This document shows positions 32,567 through 41,900 of a stretch of 64,000 nucleotides of DNA, in pieces. Made by a program: the position numbers and the translations under genes. The notes under the pieces are model-generated. The model saw only the letters and a program-made list of their open reading frames with translations, did not search any database and was not told the DNA's origin. The stretch's first letter is position 1. Each line of letters opens with the position of its first letter. The stretch is from Lachnoanaerobaculum sanguinis (GTDB taxonomy: Bacteria > Bacillota > Clostridia > Lachnospirales > Lachnospiraceae): positions 1 to 64,000 of the forward strand of contig NZ_BTHK01000005.1 of the NCBI RefSeq assembly GCF_033242365.1. Direction: 5' to 3'.

Positions 32567-33733
32567 ATGTGTAAACATCTAAGAAAAATGAGTGAAGATA
32601 TAAATTCATCCAATTTTAAAATGGATGCAAATGAAAGAAGAAAAAGAATTATTGGTGTATCCATAACAGGTATAGTAACAAATCTGTTGTTGGGAGCGTT
32701 AAAGGCGGTGCTTGGAATACTTTCAGGCTCAATTGCGCTTGTAAGTGATGCTTTAAATAATATTACAGACTCATCATCATCACTTATTACTATAATAGGA
32801 ACCAAGCTTGCAGGTAAGGCCCCTGATAAGCAACATCCTTTCGGACATGGAAGAACGGAGTATCTGACAAGTCTTTTGATTGGAGGTATCGTATTTATTA
32901 CCGGTTTTCAATCTCTTATAAGTTCAATAAAGGCTGTTTTTAACAGAGAAGAGATGAATGCGAGTATTGTTACTGCAATAATAATTATTGCCACAATTGT
33001 TGCTAAAATTATTCTTGGTACGTTCACTGAAAACAGCGGTAAAAAATACAATTCAGGTGCGTTGATTGCCTCAGGTGCCGATGCAAAAAATGATGCTGTA
33101 GTGTCTTTGGTAACTTTGATATCTACATTAATATATATGTTTACAAAAATTTCTGTAGACGGTATTGCCGGTGTTATTATTTCAATATTTATTTTAAAGA
33201 CTGCATATGAGGTATTGTCGGATACAGTAAAGAAAATACTTGGAGAGAGAGTGGACGGTGAAATGGTAAGGGGCATAAAGGAGATAGCAAGAAATACGGA
33301 AGGTGTTATAAATTGCTTTGATCTTATACTAAACGACTATGGCCCCGATTTTTATACCGGTTCTATAAATGTGGAAATAGAGGATAACAGAAGTATCGGT
33401 GAGATGTATCCTATTTTACATGAGGCCCAGACAAAGATTTACAATAAATATAATGTTTTTCTTGTATTCGGATTTTATTCTGTAGATGTAAATGATGAAA
33501 GATATATAAAGATAAAATCAATACTGAAAAACTACAAGGAAAATGAAAGACATATCATTAACTATCATGGAATAGTTATAGATGAAAAAGACAGTACTAT
33601 TTATTGTGATATAACAAGAGACTTTGATATCAAATCTGAAACTGTTATAGAAAATGTAAACAGAATTTTGAAAGAGGAATTTCCGGAGTACAAAATACAT
33701 GTAAATATAGATACTGAATTTGCCGGTGAATAG
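32567..33733 (+). CDS. Cation diffusion facilitator family transporter
   Basis: The 388-residue protein has six membrane segments (about 27-220) and a cytoplasmic C-terminal domain (about 225-385). Metal-site motifs are visible: LVSDALNNITDSSSS in helix 2 and QHPFGHGRTEYL after it, with the second transport-site pair in ASGADAKNDA of helix 5. CDF proteins export Zn2+, Mn2+, Fe2+ or similar in exchange for protons. ATG 32567 is only three bases after AAAGGAG, rather close, but no better start is present. Which metal is moved cannot be told. Confidence 0.92.
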   Translation: MCKHLRKMSEDINSSNFKMDANERRKRIIGVSITGIVTNLLLGALKAVLGILSGSIALVSDALNNITDSSSSLITIIGTKLAGKAPDKQHPFGHGRTEYLTSLLIGGIVFITGFQSLISSIKAVFNREEMNASIVTAIIIIATIVAKIILGTFTENSGKKYNSGALIASGADAKNDAVVSLVTLISTLIYMFTKISVDGIAGVIISIFILKTAYEVLSDTVKKILGERVDGEMVRGIKEIARNTEGVINCFDLILNDYGPDFYTGSINVEIEDNRSIGEMYPILHEAQTKIYNKYNVFLVFGFYSVDVNDERYIKIKSILKNYKENERHIINYHGIVIDEKDSTIYCDITRDFDIKSETVIENVNRILKEEFPEYKIHVNIDTEFAGE

Positions 33734-33893
33734 AGAATAGTCAGTCAATAAGATGTTTAAACAACAAGTGTATATTAAACTAAATGGGCAGAAATTTTAT
33801 TCTACAGATTGTATATAATAAAGTACTTGAAATACAAAAAAAGTACATAAAAACAGCTTGAAATAAATAAAACCTTTTAGTATACTGTCAAAA
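33734..33893. other. AT-rich intergenic stretch
   Basis: No gene or clear terminator is seen in this part of the 345-base gap between the efflux gene and the surface-protein gene. The rest of the gap is described in the next entries. Confidence 0.5.
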
Positions 33894-33923
33894 GTTAGCA
33901 AATGCTAACAGATGTAATATAAT
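33894..33923 (+). promoter_or_regulatory. Surface-protein promoter with palindrome copy 1
   Basis: GTTAGCA (33894-33900) and TGCTAAC (33903-33909) form an inverted repeat overlapping the -35 position. TATAAT is at 33918-33923. The repeat shares its outer GTTAG...CTAAC half-sites and 16-base length with a second palindrome at 34039. Confidence 0.65.
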
Positions 33924-33935
33924 AGAACTTAAATG

Positions 33936-34025
33936 CAAAGGGAAGTGTTTTTGCAAGAGTATTTGGTCAAAACGTATTACTACATTCTGATTTTGATGCT
34001 TTTTTGTAGTGCAACATTCCCTTTG
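33936..34025 (+). ncRNA. Structured 5' leader of the surface-protein mRNA
   Basis: CAAAGGGAA (33936-33944) pairs perfectly with TTCCCTTTG (34017-34025). The stem continues with TGTT/AACA and GCA/TGC after small bulges, closing a 50-base interior that includes CTACA/TGTAG. This is more structure than chance would give in AT-rich leader DNA. I match it to no known riboswitch. It may be a regulatory or mRNA-stabilising leader. Confidence 0.5.
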
Positions 34026-34037
34026 TTTAGGTTTGTG

Positions 34038-34055
34038 AGTTAGTGGCCACTAACT
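34038..34055 (+). promoter_or_regulatory. Palindrome copy 2 before the surface-protein gene
   Basis: AGTTAGTGGCCACTAACT is a perfect 18-base palindrome, ending 23 bases before the ATG. Its GTTAG-N6-CTAAC frame equals that of copy 1 at 33894-33909. A dimeric regulator binding both is the natural inference. Confidence 0.6.
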
Positions 34056-34078
34056 AAAGTGTACGTAATAGGAGATTT

Positions 34079-37000
34079 ATGAAACGAAAGTTGATTTTAA
34101 ATGTAGGTGTTGGAGCATTGAGTATATTGATGGCTGCAACACAGGTTACACCGGCTTTTGCGGGTTCATGGCAGAACACACAGAGCGGATGGAATTATAT
34201 AAATGATAACGGCAGCAAGGCTTTGGGTTGGACTCAGACACCAAGCGGCTGGTATTATCTTGATACCGACAGTGGTATTATGCAGACGGGTTGGAAGAAG
34301 GATGCGGACGGACATTGGTATTTCCTTAATACAGCCAAGGGAGCTGCTGAGGGTATAATGCTCACAGGATGGAATTGGATCGACGGTTATTGCTATTATT
34401 TCAATCCTCAAAGCGGACCTGATCAGGGTAAACTTCTTGTAAATACCACAACTCCTGACGGTTACAAAGTTAATGCCGACGGTAAGTGGGAAAAAGACGG
34501 AAAAGTTGTATTCTTACAGGGAAAAGGCCTTTCTTCTACAGCAGGTGCATCAGCAGGTAATGCCGGTCAAGGAGCAGCTAAAAAGAGCACAGGAAGCTCT
34601 AAGGGAAGCTCGGGCGGCGGAAGCTCCAGAGGCGGCAGCGGAGGAAGAGGCGGCTCAGGCGGCGGAAGCTCCAGAGGCGGCAGCAGAGGAAGAGCCGGAT
34701 CAGGCAGTAGTTCAAGAGGCGGTAACGGCTCAGGAGCGTCTACCGCAAGTGGAAATAATACAGGCAATAACAACTCATCCATAATAATCGATTCACAAAA
34801 TCAAAATGCGGGTACAGATACAAATTCGGGAAACAGAGGATATTCTGTAGGTGATGTAGAGCACAGTGCCAATACAGTAGAAAACAATACTGCAAGTAAT
34901 AATGTGGCAGGCACAGAAAATAATGCAGGCAATAACGCAACTTCAAACAATGAAAACGCAGGAACTACAGGAAATAACACAGGTAGTGAAGTTGCAAACA
35001 ACACAGGAAACACCTCAAACGGTGAGACTTCAAACAACGCAGGGAACACCTCAAACGCTGAGGGAACCAACAATACAGGTAATACAGAAAATAATGCAGC
35101 TTCAAATACCGAAGAAGCAAATAATGATAAGTTTGCATATGTAAACTACACCAAAAATGTAAATACCGATTTCGGTGAGTATGTTGTAGTTACATTCAAA
35201 TACGGAACTATTGACAACTATAAAGTATTGGTAGACGGAGTAGATGTTACTTCAAATATGACCAAGGTTGATGATGACGGTCATGTTGTTAAGTGGCTTT
35301 CAAGTGTATCGAATCCTTCAGCATTACAGATTGTAAGTAAAGCTGATAATGATACTCAGGACATCACGCTTGCAGGCGGTGAGAGAAAGAATATAACAAA
35401 GACTGATGTAAAGGCACCTAAGTATGTATTATCAAACGGTCCTATTACAAAGTTTGACTACTACCTTGAGACATTTGACAATGCCGGCAAGGTAAGAAAG
35501 AATGCTTCAAAAACTACATTTACATTACAGTCAAAGAAGGTAGATTCAGCAGCAGCTGCAGTTCCTTCACAGTACTATATCCCTGTAACTGAGATAGATA
35601 ATGTAGGAACAGGTAGCATAAAGATAAAGCTTCAGCTTGAAAATGAGGAGCAGGAGAAGTGGTTTGAAGGACTTAACAATATTAAACTTTTAAATGAAGA
35701 CCACAATATTATAAATTCAAGCCTTGTATACAATAAAACTGTAGAGACAAAGTACGCAAAGGTGGGAGTTATAAATATTCCTCTTCCTCAAAACAATGCA
35801 AGAAGCAGAGGCGATTACTATGTAAGTGTAGGTTCTGCAAACGGAAACGAAAGAATAAGTCTTCCTATATCTCTTGTAAGCAGTACAAACTTTAAGGTAA
35901 TGCGTGACAGCACAACTCCAAATCCTAAGGTTGGAGAAAATATCAGATTCAGGATAGTTGATCCTAAAAACAATCAGAGCTTTGGAAATGATGTTGGCGT
36001 TGTAATGTACAGAGTTACACTTACAAAGCCTGACGGTAGTGTTATTGAATTGCCGAAGATTTCAGGATGGCATAATATATCGGATATTGTACAGATTACA
36101 GGAACAGACAGTACTTCAGGTAAGGTGTATACAGATGTGGCCGGAGTTTATACAGCTACAATCTATACAAAGGGATATAAGACTCTTACAAAGAAGTTTG
36201 AAGTATTAAAGAGTGACGGTTCATCCGTAGCAACAACACCTGTCAGTGACGAATCTAAAACTGTGGATGCCATATCTGCTCCTACAGTAGGTAAAAATCA
36301 TGCAGGAAACAGAGAGTCTTCAACAATTACAAAGGTTCTTGTAGGTGGAGGAAGTTCTTCATCTTCAGGCTCAGGAAAGAAGGCTGATTCAGTATCAGGT
36401 GCCACAGGTAAGACAGGCGGTAAGGCTGATGCTACATCAGGAGCAAGCGGAAGCATGATGATAAATTCATACCTTATGTATGATTATGATCTGCTTGCAA
36501 ATGCAATGATTTTAAATGAAATCGGACTTAGAAGCAAGGATTCGGATGCCGTAATGAACTGGTGGCTTGAGCAGTCTCCTGAGGCGATTGTTGGAGAAGA
36601 TAAGAGTAAATTATATACTCTTAACAACTTTGTGGATGCATATAAGGATGCAAAACTTGACGGAAAGGTTCTTACATTTGAGGACTATATCAAGTCTGAG
36701 GATGCAACTACAAGAAATATTGTCGGAAATGTAAAGAACGTACTTGAAAACGGTAAGCTTGGAACTATTTATCGTTACGGTAATCTTGTAGGAGAGGCTG
36801 CACCTACATTTGAAGGTCTTGTACAGGCAAATGCTGACAGCTTTACAATAACAACCGACAACGCAGATTTCTTAAAGAATCTTGAGTCGGTAGTACTTGA
36901 CGGTTCATCACCACTTAGAGGCGACAAATATTTGAAGCAGTATGAAGTAAGTGCAGATTATAAGAGTATCACACTCTATAAGAGTGCATTCAACAGATAT

Positions 37001-38599
37001 CTTGCTCCTATAGTAGGAACACATAAACTTGCTCTTAATTCTATAGGTTTTGAGAAGATAGAACTTGACCTTACCATCACAGATACTTTGGAAGAAGTGG
37101 AACTTAGTGATGTAAGCGAAAAGCATGAAACAGATTCTGAGATAGTTATAAAGGCTGTTAAGGATGATGATGCCAAGAAGGGCGATTTCCTCAGTAAGCT
37201 TGGAAACGTAAAGGTTCAAAGTCCTGACGGTACACTCAGAGACGTAATATCAGCATCTGCAGGCGGTTATACCTCAAATTCAGTTTATACTGTTGCTGAC
37301 GGAAAAGTTACACTTCGCGGCGGATTGTTTAAAAATGCAGGCGAATATATTATCTATCTACAGTCAAGTGATAGAAACTATGCTGTTAAGTCTATAAAAG
37401 TTAATATTACTGAGAAAGCAAATACAGCACCTGTGACCCCTGTTACACCTGTAACTCCGGTAACACCTGTGACTCCTGTAACCCCACCTGCAGGGGAAGA
37501 GGGCAAGGATGCACCTAAGGCAAAGACAGGCAAAAAGTCGAATTCGATATTATACAATATGCTTACAGTGAAATTCGAGGGCATGAATGATTCCGACCTT
37601 GAGAAATATCTTAAAGCGGTTACAAGCGTCAGTGTAAACGGTGAGGATTATACTAAAGCAGGTATTATCGGTTTCGGATATGGAAATACAAAAGAATTTA
37701 GGGCGCATAATGATTCAACTTATGGTGGCAAAATAAGTCAGTTATCTGTAAAAGCAAGCAGCTTTACAGATAATAAGTTTGATTTTGTTGTAAAGGCGGA
37801 TGGATATAAGGACCTTACATTTACAATGAATGCAGACGGAAGTATAGCGGAAAGTGTTGCACCGGCACCGGTAGTTCCTACAGTTAATGCTGTGGAAGTT
37901 GATAAGGTTGAATTTAAAAAGTATAATAATGCCGAAGTATATGCCGTTACACTAAAGGGCGATACTGCAAAGATTAATGAGTTTATAGAGAAGCTTAATG
38001 CTGTAGAAGTAAACGGTGTAAAGGTTGAAGAAGGTAGAATATCAACACTTAGCAGAGATTTATTTGCAGTAGACAACGATAATGTAATCTACATAAAATC
38101 AAGAAAGATAAAGGGATTTGCAGACAAACTTGTATTTAAGGGAGAGGGTATGGATGATTTAGTCTATACTACATCTTCACAGATAGCTACACCGGCTATT
38201 ACAGGTTCAGAGATTAAGAAGGGCTATGATAATTATGTAAGACTAACATTTGATGATACTGATGAAGTGGTACTTAAAAAGTTCACAGAGTTAATAAAGT
38301 CAGGTAAGGCAACAGTTACCGTAAACGGTGTTACTTACAATAAAGGATATAATCTCAGAAATGCCGCTACATATAAGCTTACAGCAAATATGGCTTTCGG
38401 ATATACTCAGTTTATAGACCTTTCACTTGACGGATTCAATCAGGTAAATAATGAAGTGGCAATAAGTTCCGAGAACTTTGAAACTGTCAAATTTAATGTG
38501 GAGATAGCTGAAAATGCTTCCGCAGCAGGCAGAACAAGATCAAGAAGAGAATTAAGTGCAGTAGAAACCGCTACATCATCAAATGCGGTAATACGATAA
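34079..38599 (+). CDS. Giant choline-binding-repeat surface protein with HID-like domains
   Basis: This 1506-residue secreted protein has a signal peptide (cleavage near TPAFAG, about 29). Choline/cell-wall-binding repeats follow at about 30-140 (SGWYYLDTDSG, TGWKKDADGHWYFLN, TGWNWIDGYCYYF). Next are a Gly/Ser/Arg-rich stretch (about 170-220) and an Asn/Thr-rich stretch (220-345). Several beta-rich modules follow. In the C-terminal third, repeated VTSVSVNGEDYTKAG-like and VEVNGVKVEEG-like units resemble HID/DUF1533 domains. A PVT repeat (about 1117-1135) acts as a spacer. There is no LPXTG anchor; attachment would be through the N-terminal repeats, an inverted layout compared with most choline-binding proteins. 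AGGAG before ATG 34079 supports the start. Adhesion or host-protein binding is likely but the ligand is unknown. Confidence 0.85.
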   Translation: MKRKLILNVGVGALSILMAATQVTPAFAGSWQNTQSGWNYINDNGSKALGWTQTPSGWYYLDTDSGIMQTGWKKDADGHWYFLNTAKGAAEGIMLTGWNWIDGYCYYFNPQSGPDQGKLLVNTTTPDGYKVNADGKWEKDGKVVFLQGKGLSSTAGASAGNAGQGAAKKSTGSSKGSSGGGSSRGGSGGRGGSGGGSSRGGSRGRAGSGSSSRGGNGSGASTASGNNTGNNNSSIIIDSQNQNAGTDTNSGNRGYSVGDVEHSANTVENNTASNNVAGTENNAGNNATSNNENAGTTGNNTGSEVANNTGNTSNGETSNNAGNTSNAEGTNNTGNTENNAASNTEEANNDKFAYVNYTKNVNTDFGEYVVVTFKYGTIDNYKVLVDGVDVTSNMTKVDDDGHVVKWLSSVSNPSALQIVSKADNDTQDITLAGGERKNITKTDVKAPKYVLSNGPITKFDYYLETFDNAGKVRKNASKTTFTLQSKKVDSAAAAVPSQYYIPVTEIDNVGTGSIKIKLQLENEEQEKWFEGLNNIKLLNEDHNIINSSLVYNKTVETKYAKVGVINIPLPQNNARSRGDYYVSVGSANGNERISLPISLVSSTNFKVMRDSTTPNPKVGENIRFRIVDPKNNQSFGNDVGVVMYRVTLTKPDGSVIELPKISGWHNISDIVQITGTDSTSGKVYTDVAGVYTATIYTKGYKTLTKKFEVLKSDGSSVATTPVSDESKTVDAISAPTVGKNHAGNRESSTITKVLVGGGSSSSSGSGKKADSVSGATGKTGGKADATSGASGSMMINSYLMYDYDLLANAMILNEIGLRSKDSDAVMNWWLEQSPEAIVGEDKSKLYTLNNFVDAYKDAKLDGKVLTFEDYIKSEDATTRNIVGNVKNVLENGKLGTIYRYGNLVGEAAPTFEGLVQANADSFTITTDNADFLKNLESVVLDGSSPLRGDKYLKQYEVSADYKSITLYKSAFNRYLAPIVGTHKLALNSIGFEKIELDLTITDTLEEVELSDVSEKHETDSEIVIKAVKDDDAKKGDFLSKLGNVKVQSPDGTLRDVISASAGGYTSNSVYTVADGKVTLRGGLFKNAGEYIIYLQSSDRNYAVKSIKVNITEKANTAPVTPVTPVTPVTPVTPVTPPAGEEGKDAPKAKTGKKSNSILYNMLTVKFEGMNDSDLEKYLKAVTSVSVNGEDYTKAGIIGFGYGNTKEFRAHNDSTYGGKISQLSVKASSFTDNKFDFVVKADGYKDLTFTMNADGSIAESVAPAPVVPTVNAVEVDKVEFKKYNNAEVYAVTLKGDTAKINEFIEKLNAVEVNGVKVEEGRISTLSRDLFAVDNDNVIYIKSRKIKGFADKLVFKGEGMDDLVYTTSSQIATPAITGSEIKKGYDNYVRLTFDDTDEVVLKKFTELIKSGKATVTVNGVTYNKGYNLRNAATYKLTANMAFGYTQFIDLSLDGFNQVNNEVAISSENFETVKFNVEIAENASAAGRTRSRRELSAVETATSSNAVIR
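34613..34694 (+). repeat. 45-base direct repeat in the Gly/Ser/Arg coding region
   Basis: A unit with GGCGGCGGAAGCTCCAGAGG followed by CGGCAGC starts at 34613 and again at 34658, exactly 45 bases later, with GAGGAAGAG after both. It keeps the reading frame and encodes Gly/Ser/Arg. It is GC-rich against its surroundings and prone to slippage. Confidence 0.85.
37426..37487 (+). repeat. Pro-Val-Thr codon repeat
   Basis: Nine-base units of the CCT-GTA-ACT kind repeat about six times and encode PVTPVTPVT. Third positions vary, so selection acts on the peptide. It forms an extended wall-type spacer. Confidence 0.85.
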
Positions 38600-38631
38600 G
38601 ATTAAAAATTAAATATTATATTTGATTGATT

Positions 38632-38691
38632 ATGCCTCCTTTTAGAGCAAATGAGTGAAAAATACTTATTACTTTATAAGGAGGCATTTTA
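38632..38691 (+). terminator. Terminator after the surface-protein gene
   Basis: ATGCCTCCTT (38632-38641) and AAGGAGGCAT (38678-38687) pair perfectly around a 36-base loop, followed by TTTT. Confidence 0.7.
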
Positions 38692-38732
38692 GATATGTGG
38701 AAAATTGAAAATAAATGAACATATGTTCTGTA

Positions 38733-38928
38733 TTGACAGCTTAACTTTATTTTTGTAAGATGAAAGTTGCACTATTGTAGGGATTTTTGTGCCCTTTTAG
38801 AGGTGTTTGGACGTGAAAATGTCCAATGTAACTTGCCTAACGGCTAAACAAATTGAATAGATTGCTCTAATTATAACATAGAAAAATCTAAATTCATAGA
38901 ATAAAAAATATACAGGGGTGAAACGTCA
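38733..38928 (+). promoter_or_regulatory. rpoB promoter and long leader
   Basis: TTGACA (38733-38738), 17 bases, TAAGAT (38756-38761) predicts a start near 38768 and a leader of about 160 bases. It contains a hairpin TTGGAC/GTCCAA (38807-38812 with 38821-38826) and a GCC/GGC mini-stem near 38834. There is no small gene in the leader. It resembles an autonomous regulated leader, but no known family is recognised. Confidence 0.65.
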
Positions 38929-41900
38929 ATGGATAGAAGCAAGATGCATCCGATAACTTCCGGAAAGAGCATGAGGATGAGTTTCCAAACACAAAAAGAA
39001 GTTCTGGAAATGCCTAACCTGATAGAGATACAAAAAGACTCATATCAATGGTTCCTGGATGCAGGCCTAAAAGAAGTTTTTAGGGATATATTTCCTATAG
39101 AAGATTTTGCGGGACATTTTAGCCTCGATTTTGTCAATTTTAAATTGGCAAGAGATGAAGTTAAATATTCCATAGAAGAGTGTAAGGATAGAGATACAAC
39201 ATACGCAGCTCCGTTAAAGGTGAAAATCAGACTTACCAATAAGGATAAGGATGAGATAAACGAGCATGAGATCTTTTTAGGAGATTTACCACTGATGACA
39301 GATACCGGATCATTTGTAATAAACGGTGCGGAGAGAGTTATAGTCAGCCAGTTGGTTCGTTCACCGGGTATTTATTATACAATCGATCACGATAAAATAG
39401 GTAAAGAGCTATTTATGTCTCAGGTCATACCTAACAGAGGTGCATGGCTTGAATACGAAACAGATTCTAACGATATCTTTTATGCAAGAGTGGACAGAAC
39501 AAGAAAAGTTCCTATCACAGTACTTTTGCGTGCTTTCGGTCTTGGAACAAATACTCAGATTATAGACATGTTCGGCGAGGAGCCGAAGATTATGGCGAGT
39601 TTTGCAAAAGATCCGTCTGAAAATTACCAGGACGGTTTGCTTGAATTATACAAGAAGATCAGACCGGGTGAGCCGCTTTCAGTAGACAGTGCTGAAAGTT
39701 TGCTTAAAGCAATGTTCTTCGATGCCAGAAGATATGATTTGGCAAAAGTAGGAAGATACAAATTCAACAAGAAACTCCATTTTAAGAACAGAATAAAGGG
39801 ACATACTCTCGCAAGAGATGTAGTGGATGAGAATACAGGTGAAGTATTGGCGCAGGCGGATACTGTAGTTGATGCTCAGACTGCAACAGCAATACAGAAT
39901 GCAGCTATTCCTGCCGTATGGATAAAAGGAGTAGAGCGTGAAGTAAAAGTTCTCTCAAATATGATGGTGGATATCGAAAGCTATGTACCTGAGCTTACGG
40001 ACCCTAAGTCTATCGGAGTTACAGAGCAGGTATATTATCCCGTACTTCAGAAGTTGCTGGAAGAAAATGAGGGTGAAGAGCTTATAAAGGCCATTGAGAA
40101 GAATATCAATGAGCTTATTCCGAAGCATATCACCAAGGAAGATATTTTCGCTACGGTAAACTACAATATGCATATAGAAGAGCATATCGGAAGCAAGGAT
40201 GATATCGACCACTTAGGAAACAGAAGAATAAGAGCGGTAGGAGAGCTGTTACAAAACCAGTATCGTATCGGTCTTACAAGAATGGAGAGAGTTGTAAGAG
40301 AAAGAATGACCACTCAGGACATTGAGTCTATTACACCTCAATCACTTATAAACATTAAGCCTGTAACTGCGGCTGTTAAGGAATTCTTCGGAAGTTCACA
40401 GCTGAGCCAGTTCATGGATCAAAACAACCCTCTTTCAGAGCTTACACATAAGAGAAGACTTTCAGCTTTGGGACCGGGAGGTCTTTCAAGAGAAAGAGCC
40501 GGATTCGAGGTTCGAGACGTTCACTATACTCACTATGGCAGAATGTGTCCTATCGAGACACCTGAAGGACCTAACATCGGACTTATCAACTCACTTGCAA
40601 GTTTTGCAAGAGTAAATGAGTACGGATTTGTAGAGGCGCCTTATCGTGTTGTGGATAAGTCACAGGACCCTGAGAATCCGAGAGTTACAGAAGAAGTAGT
40701 ATACTTAACAGCCGATGAAGAGGATAATTTCACAGTTGCGCAGGCGAATGAACCGCTTGATGCCGAAGGACATTTTGTAAACAACAATGTTTCAGGACGT
40801 TACCGTGATGAGACCTCAGAGTTTAAGAAGAAAAATATAGATTTGATGGACGTATCACCGAGAATGGTATTCTCAGTTGCTACAAGTATGATTCCTTTCC
40901 TTGAGAACGACGATGCTAACCGTGCGCTGATGGGTTCAAACATGCAGAGACAGGCAGTGCCTCTTATGATTACCGATGCACCTGTAGTAGGTACAGGTAT
41001 GGAGACCAAGGCTGCAGTAGACTCAGGTGTTTGCGTTGTTGCCAAGAATTCGGGAACCGTAATTGAGTGTTCGTCAGATAAGATTGTTATTAAAAGAGAT
41101 GATGATGCGGTACTTGATACTTACAAGCTTATCAAGTTTGCAAGAAGTAACCAGTCAAACTCATATAATCAAAAGCCTATAGTGTTTAAGGGCAACCATG
41201 TAAATGCCGGTGAGGTTATTGCAGACGGTGCTTCTACATATAATGGAGAGATAGCCCTTGGAAAGAATCCGCTTATCGGTTTCATGACATGGGAAGGATA
41301 CAATTACGAGGACGCCGTACTCCTTAGTGAGAGACTTGTAGAATATGATGTATATACATCTATTCATATCGAGGAATACGAATGTGCGGCAAGAGAGACT
41401 AAGCTCGGACCTGAAGAGATTACAAGAGATGTACCTGGAGTCGGTGATGATGCACTTAAAGATCTTGATGAGAGAGGTATTATCAGAATCGGTGCGGAAG
41501 TAAGAGCCGGTGATATACTTGTAGGAAAGGTTACTCCGAAGGGAGAGACAGAGCTTACAGCAGAGGAAAGACTTCTTCGTGCAATTTTCGGTGAGAAGGC
41601 AAGAGAGGTAAGAGATACTTCACTTAAGGTACCACATGGTGCTTACGGTGTTGTTGTTGATGCGAAAGTATTTACAAGAGAAGCCGGAGATGAATTGGCT
41701 CCCGGTGTTACACAGAATGTAAGAATTTATATAGCACAAAAGAGAAAGATCTCTGTCGGTGATAAGATGGCGGGTCGTCACGGTAACAAGGGTGTTGTTT
41801 CCAGAGTATTACCTGTAGAGGATATGCCATTCCTTCCAAACGGCAGACCGCTTGATATCGTGCTTAATCCATTGGGTGTGCCTTCACGTATGAACATCGG

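Noticed and set aside
34567..34784. Long out-of-frame and antisense frames over the Gly/Ser and Asn/Thr coding region
   Set aside because: They are by-products of the GC-rich and codon-biased repeats of the surface-protein gene and have low-complexity translations.
37426..37487. Short regular repeats considered as a CRISPR array
   Set aside because: Units are nine bases, contiguous and encode PVT in frame; there are no spacers and no cas genes in the window.
40380..40560. Rifampicin-resistance substitution in rpoB
   Set aside because: The region shows the usual sensitive residues, so nothing supports resistance.
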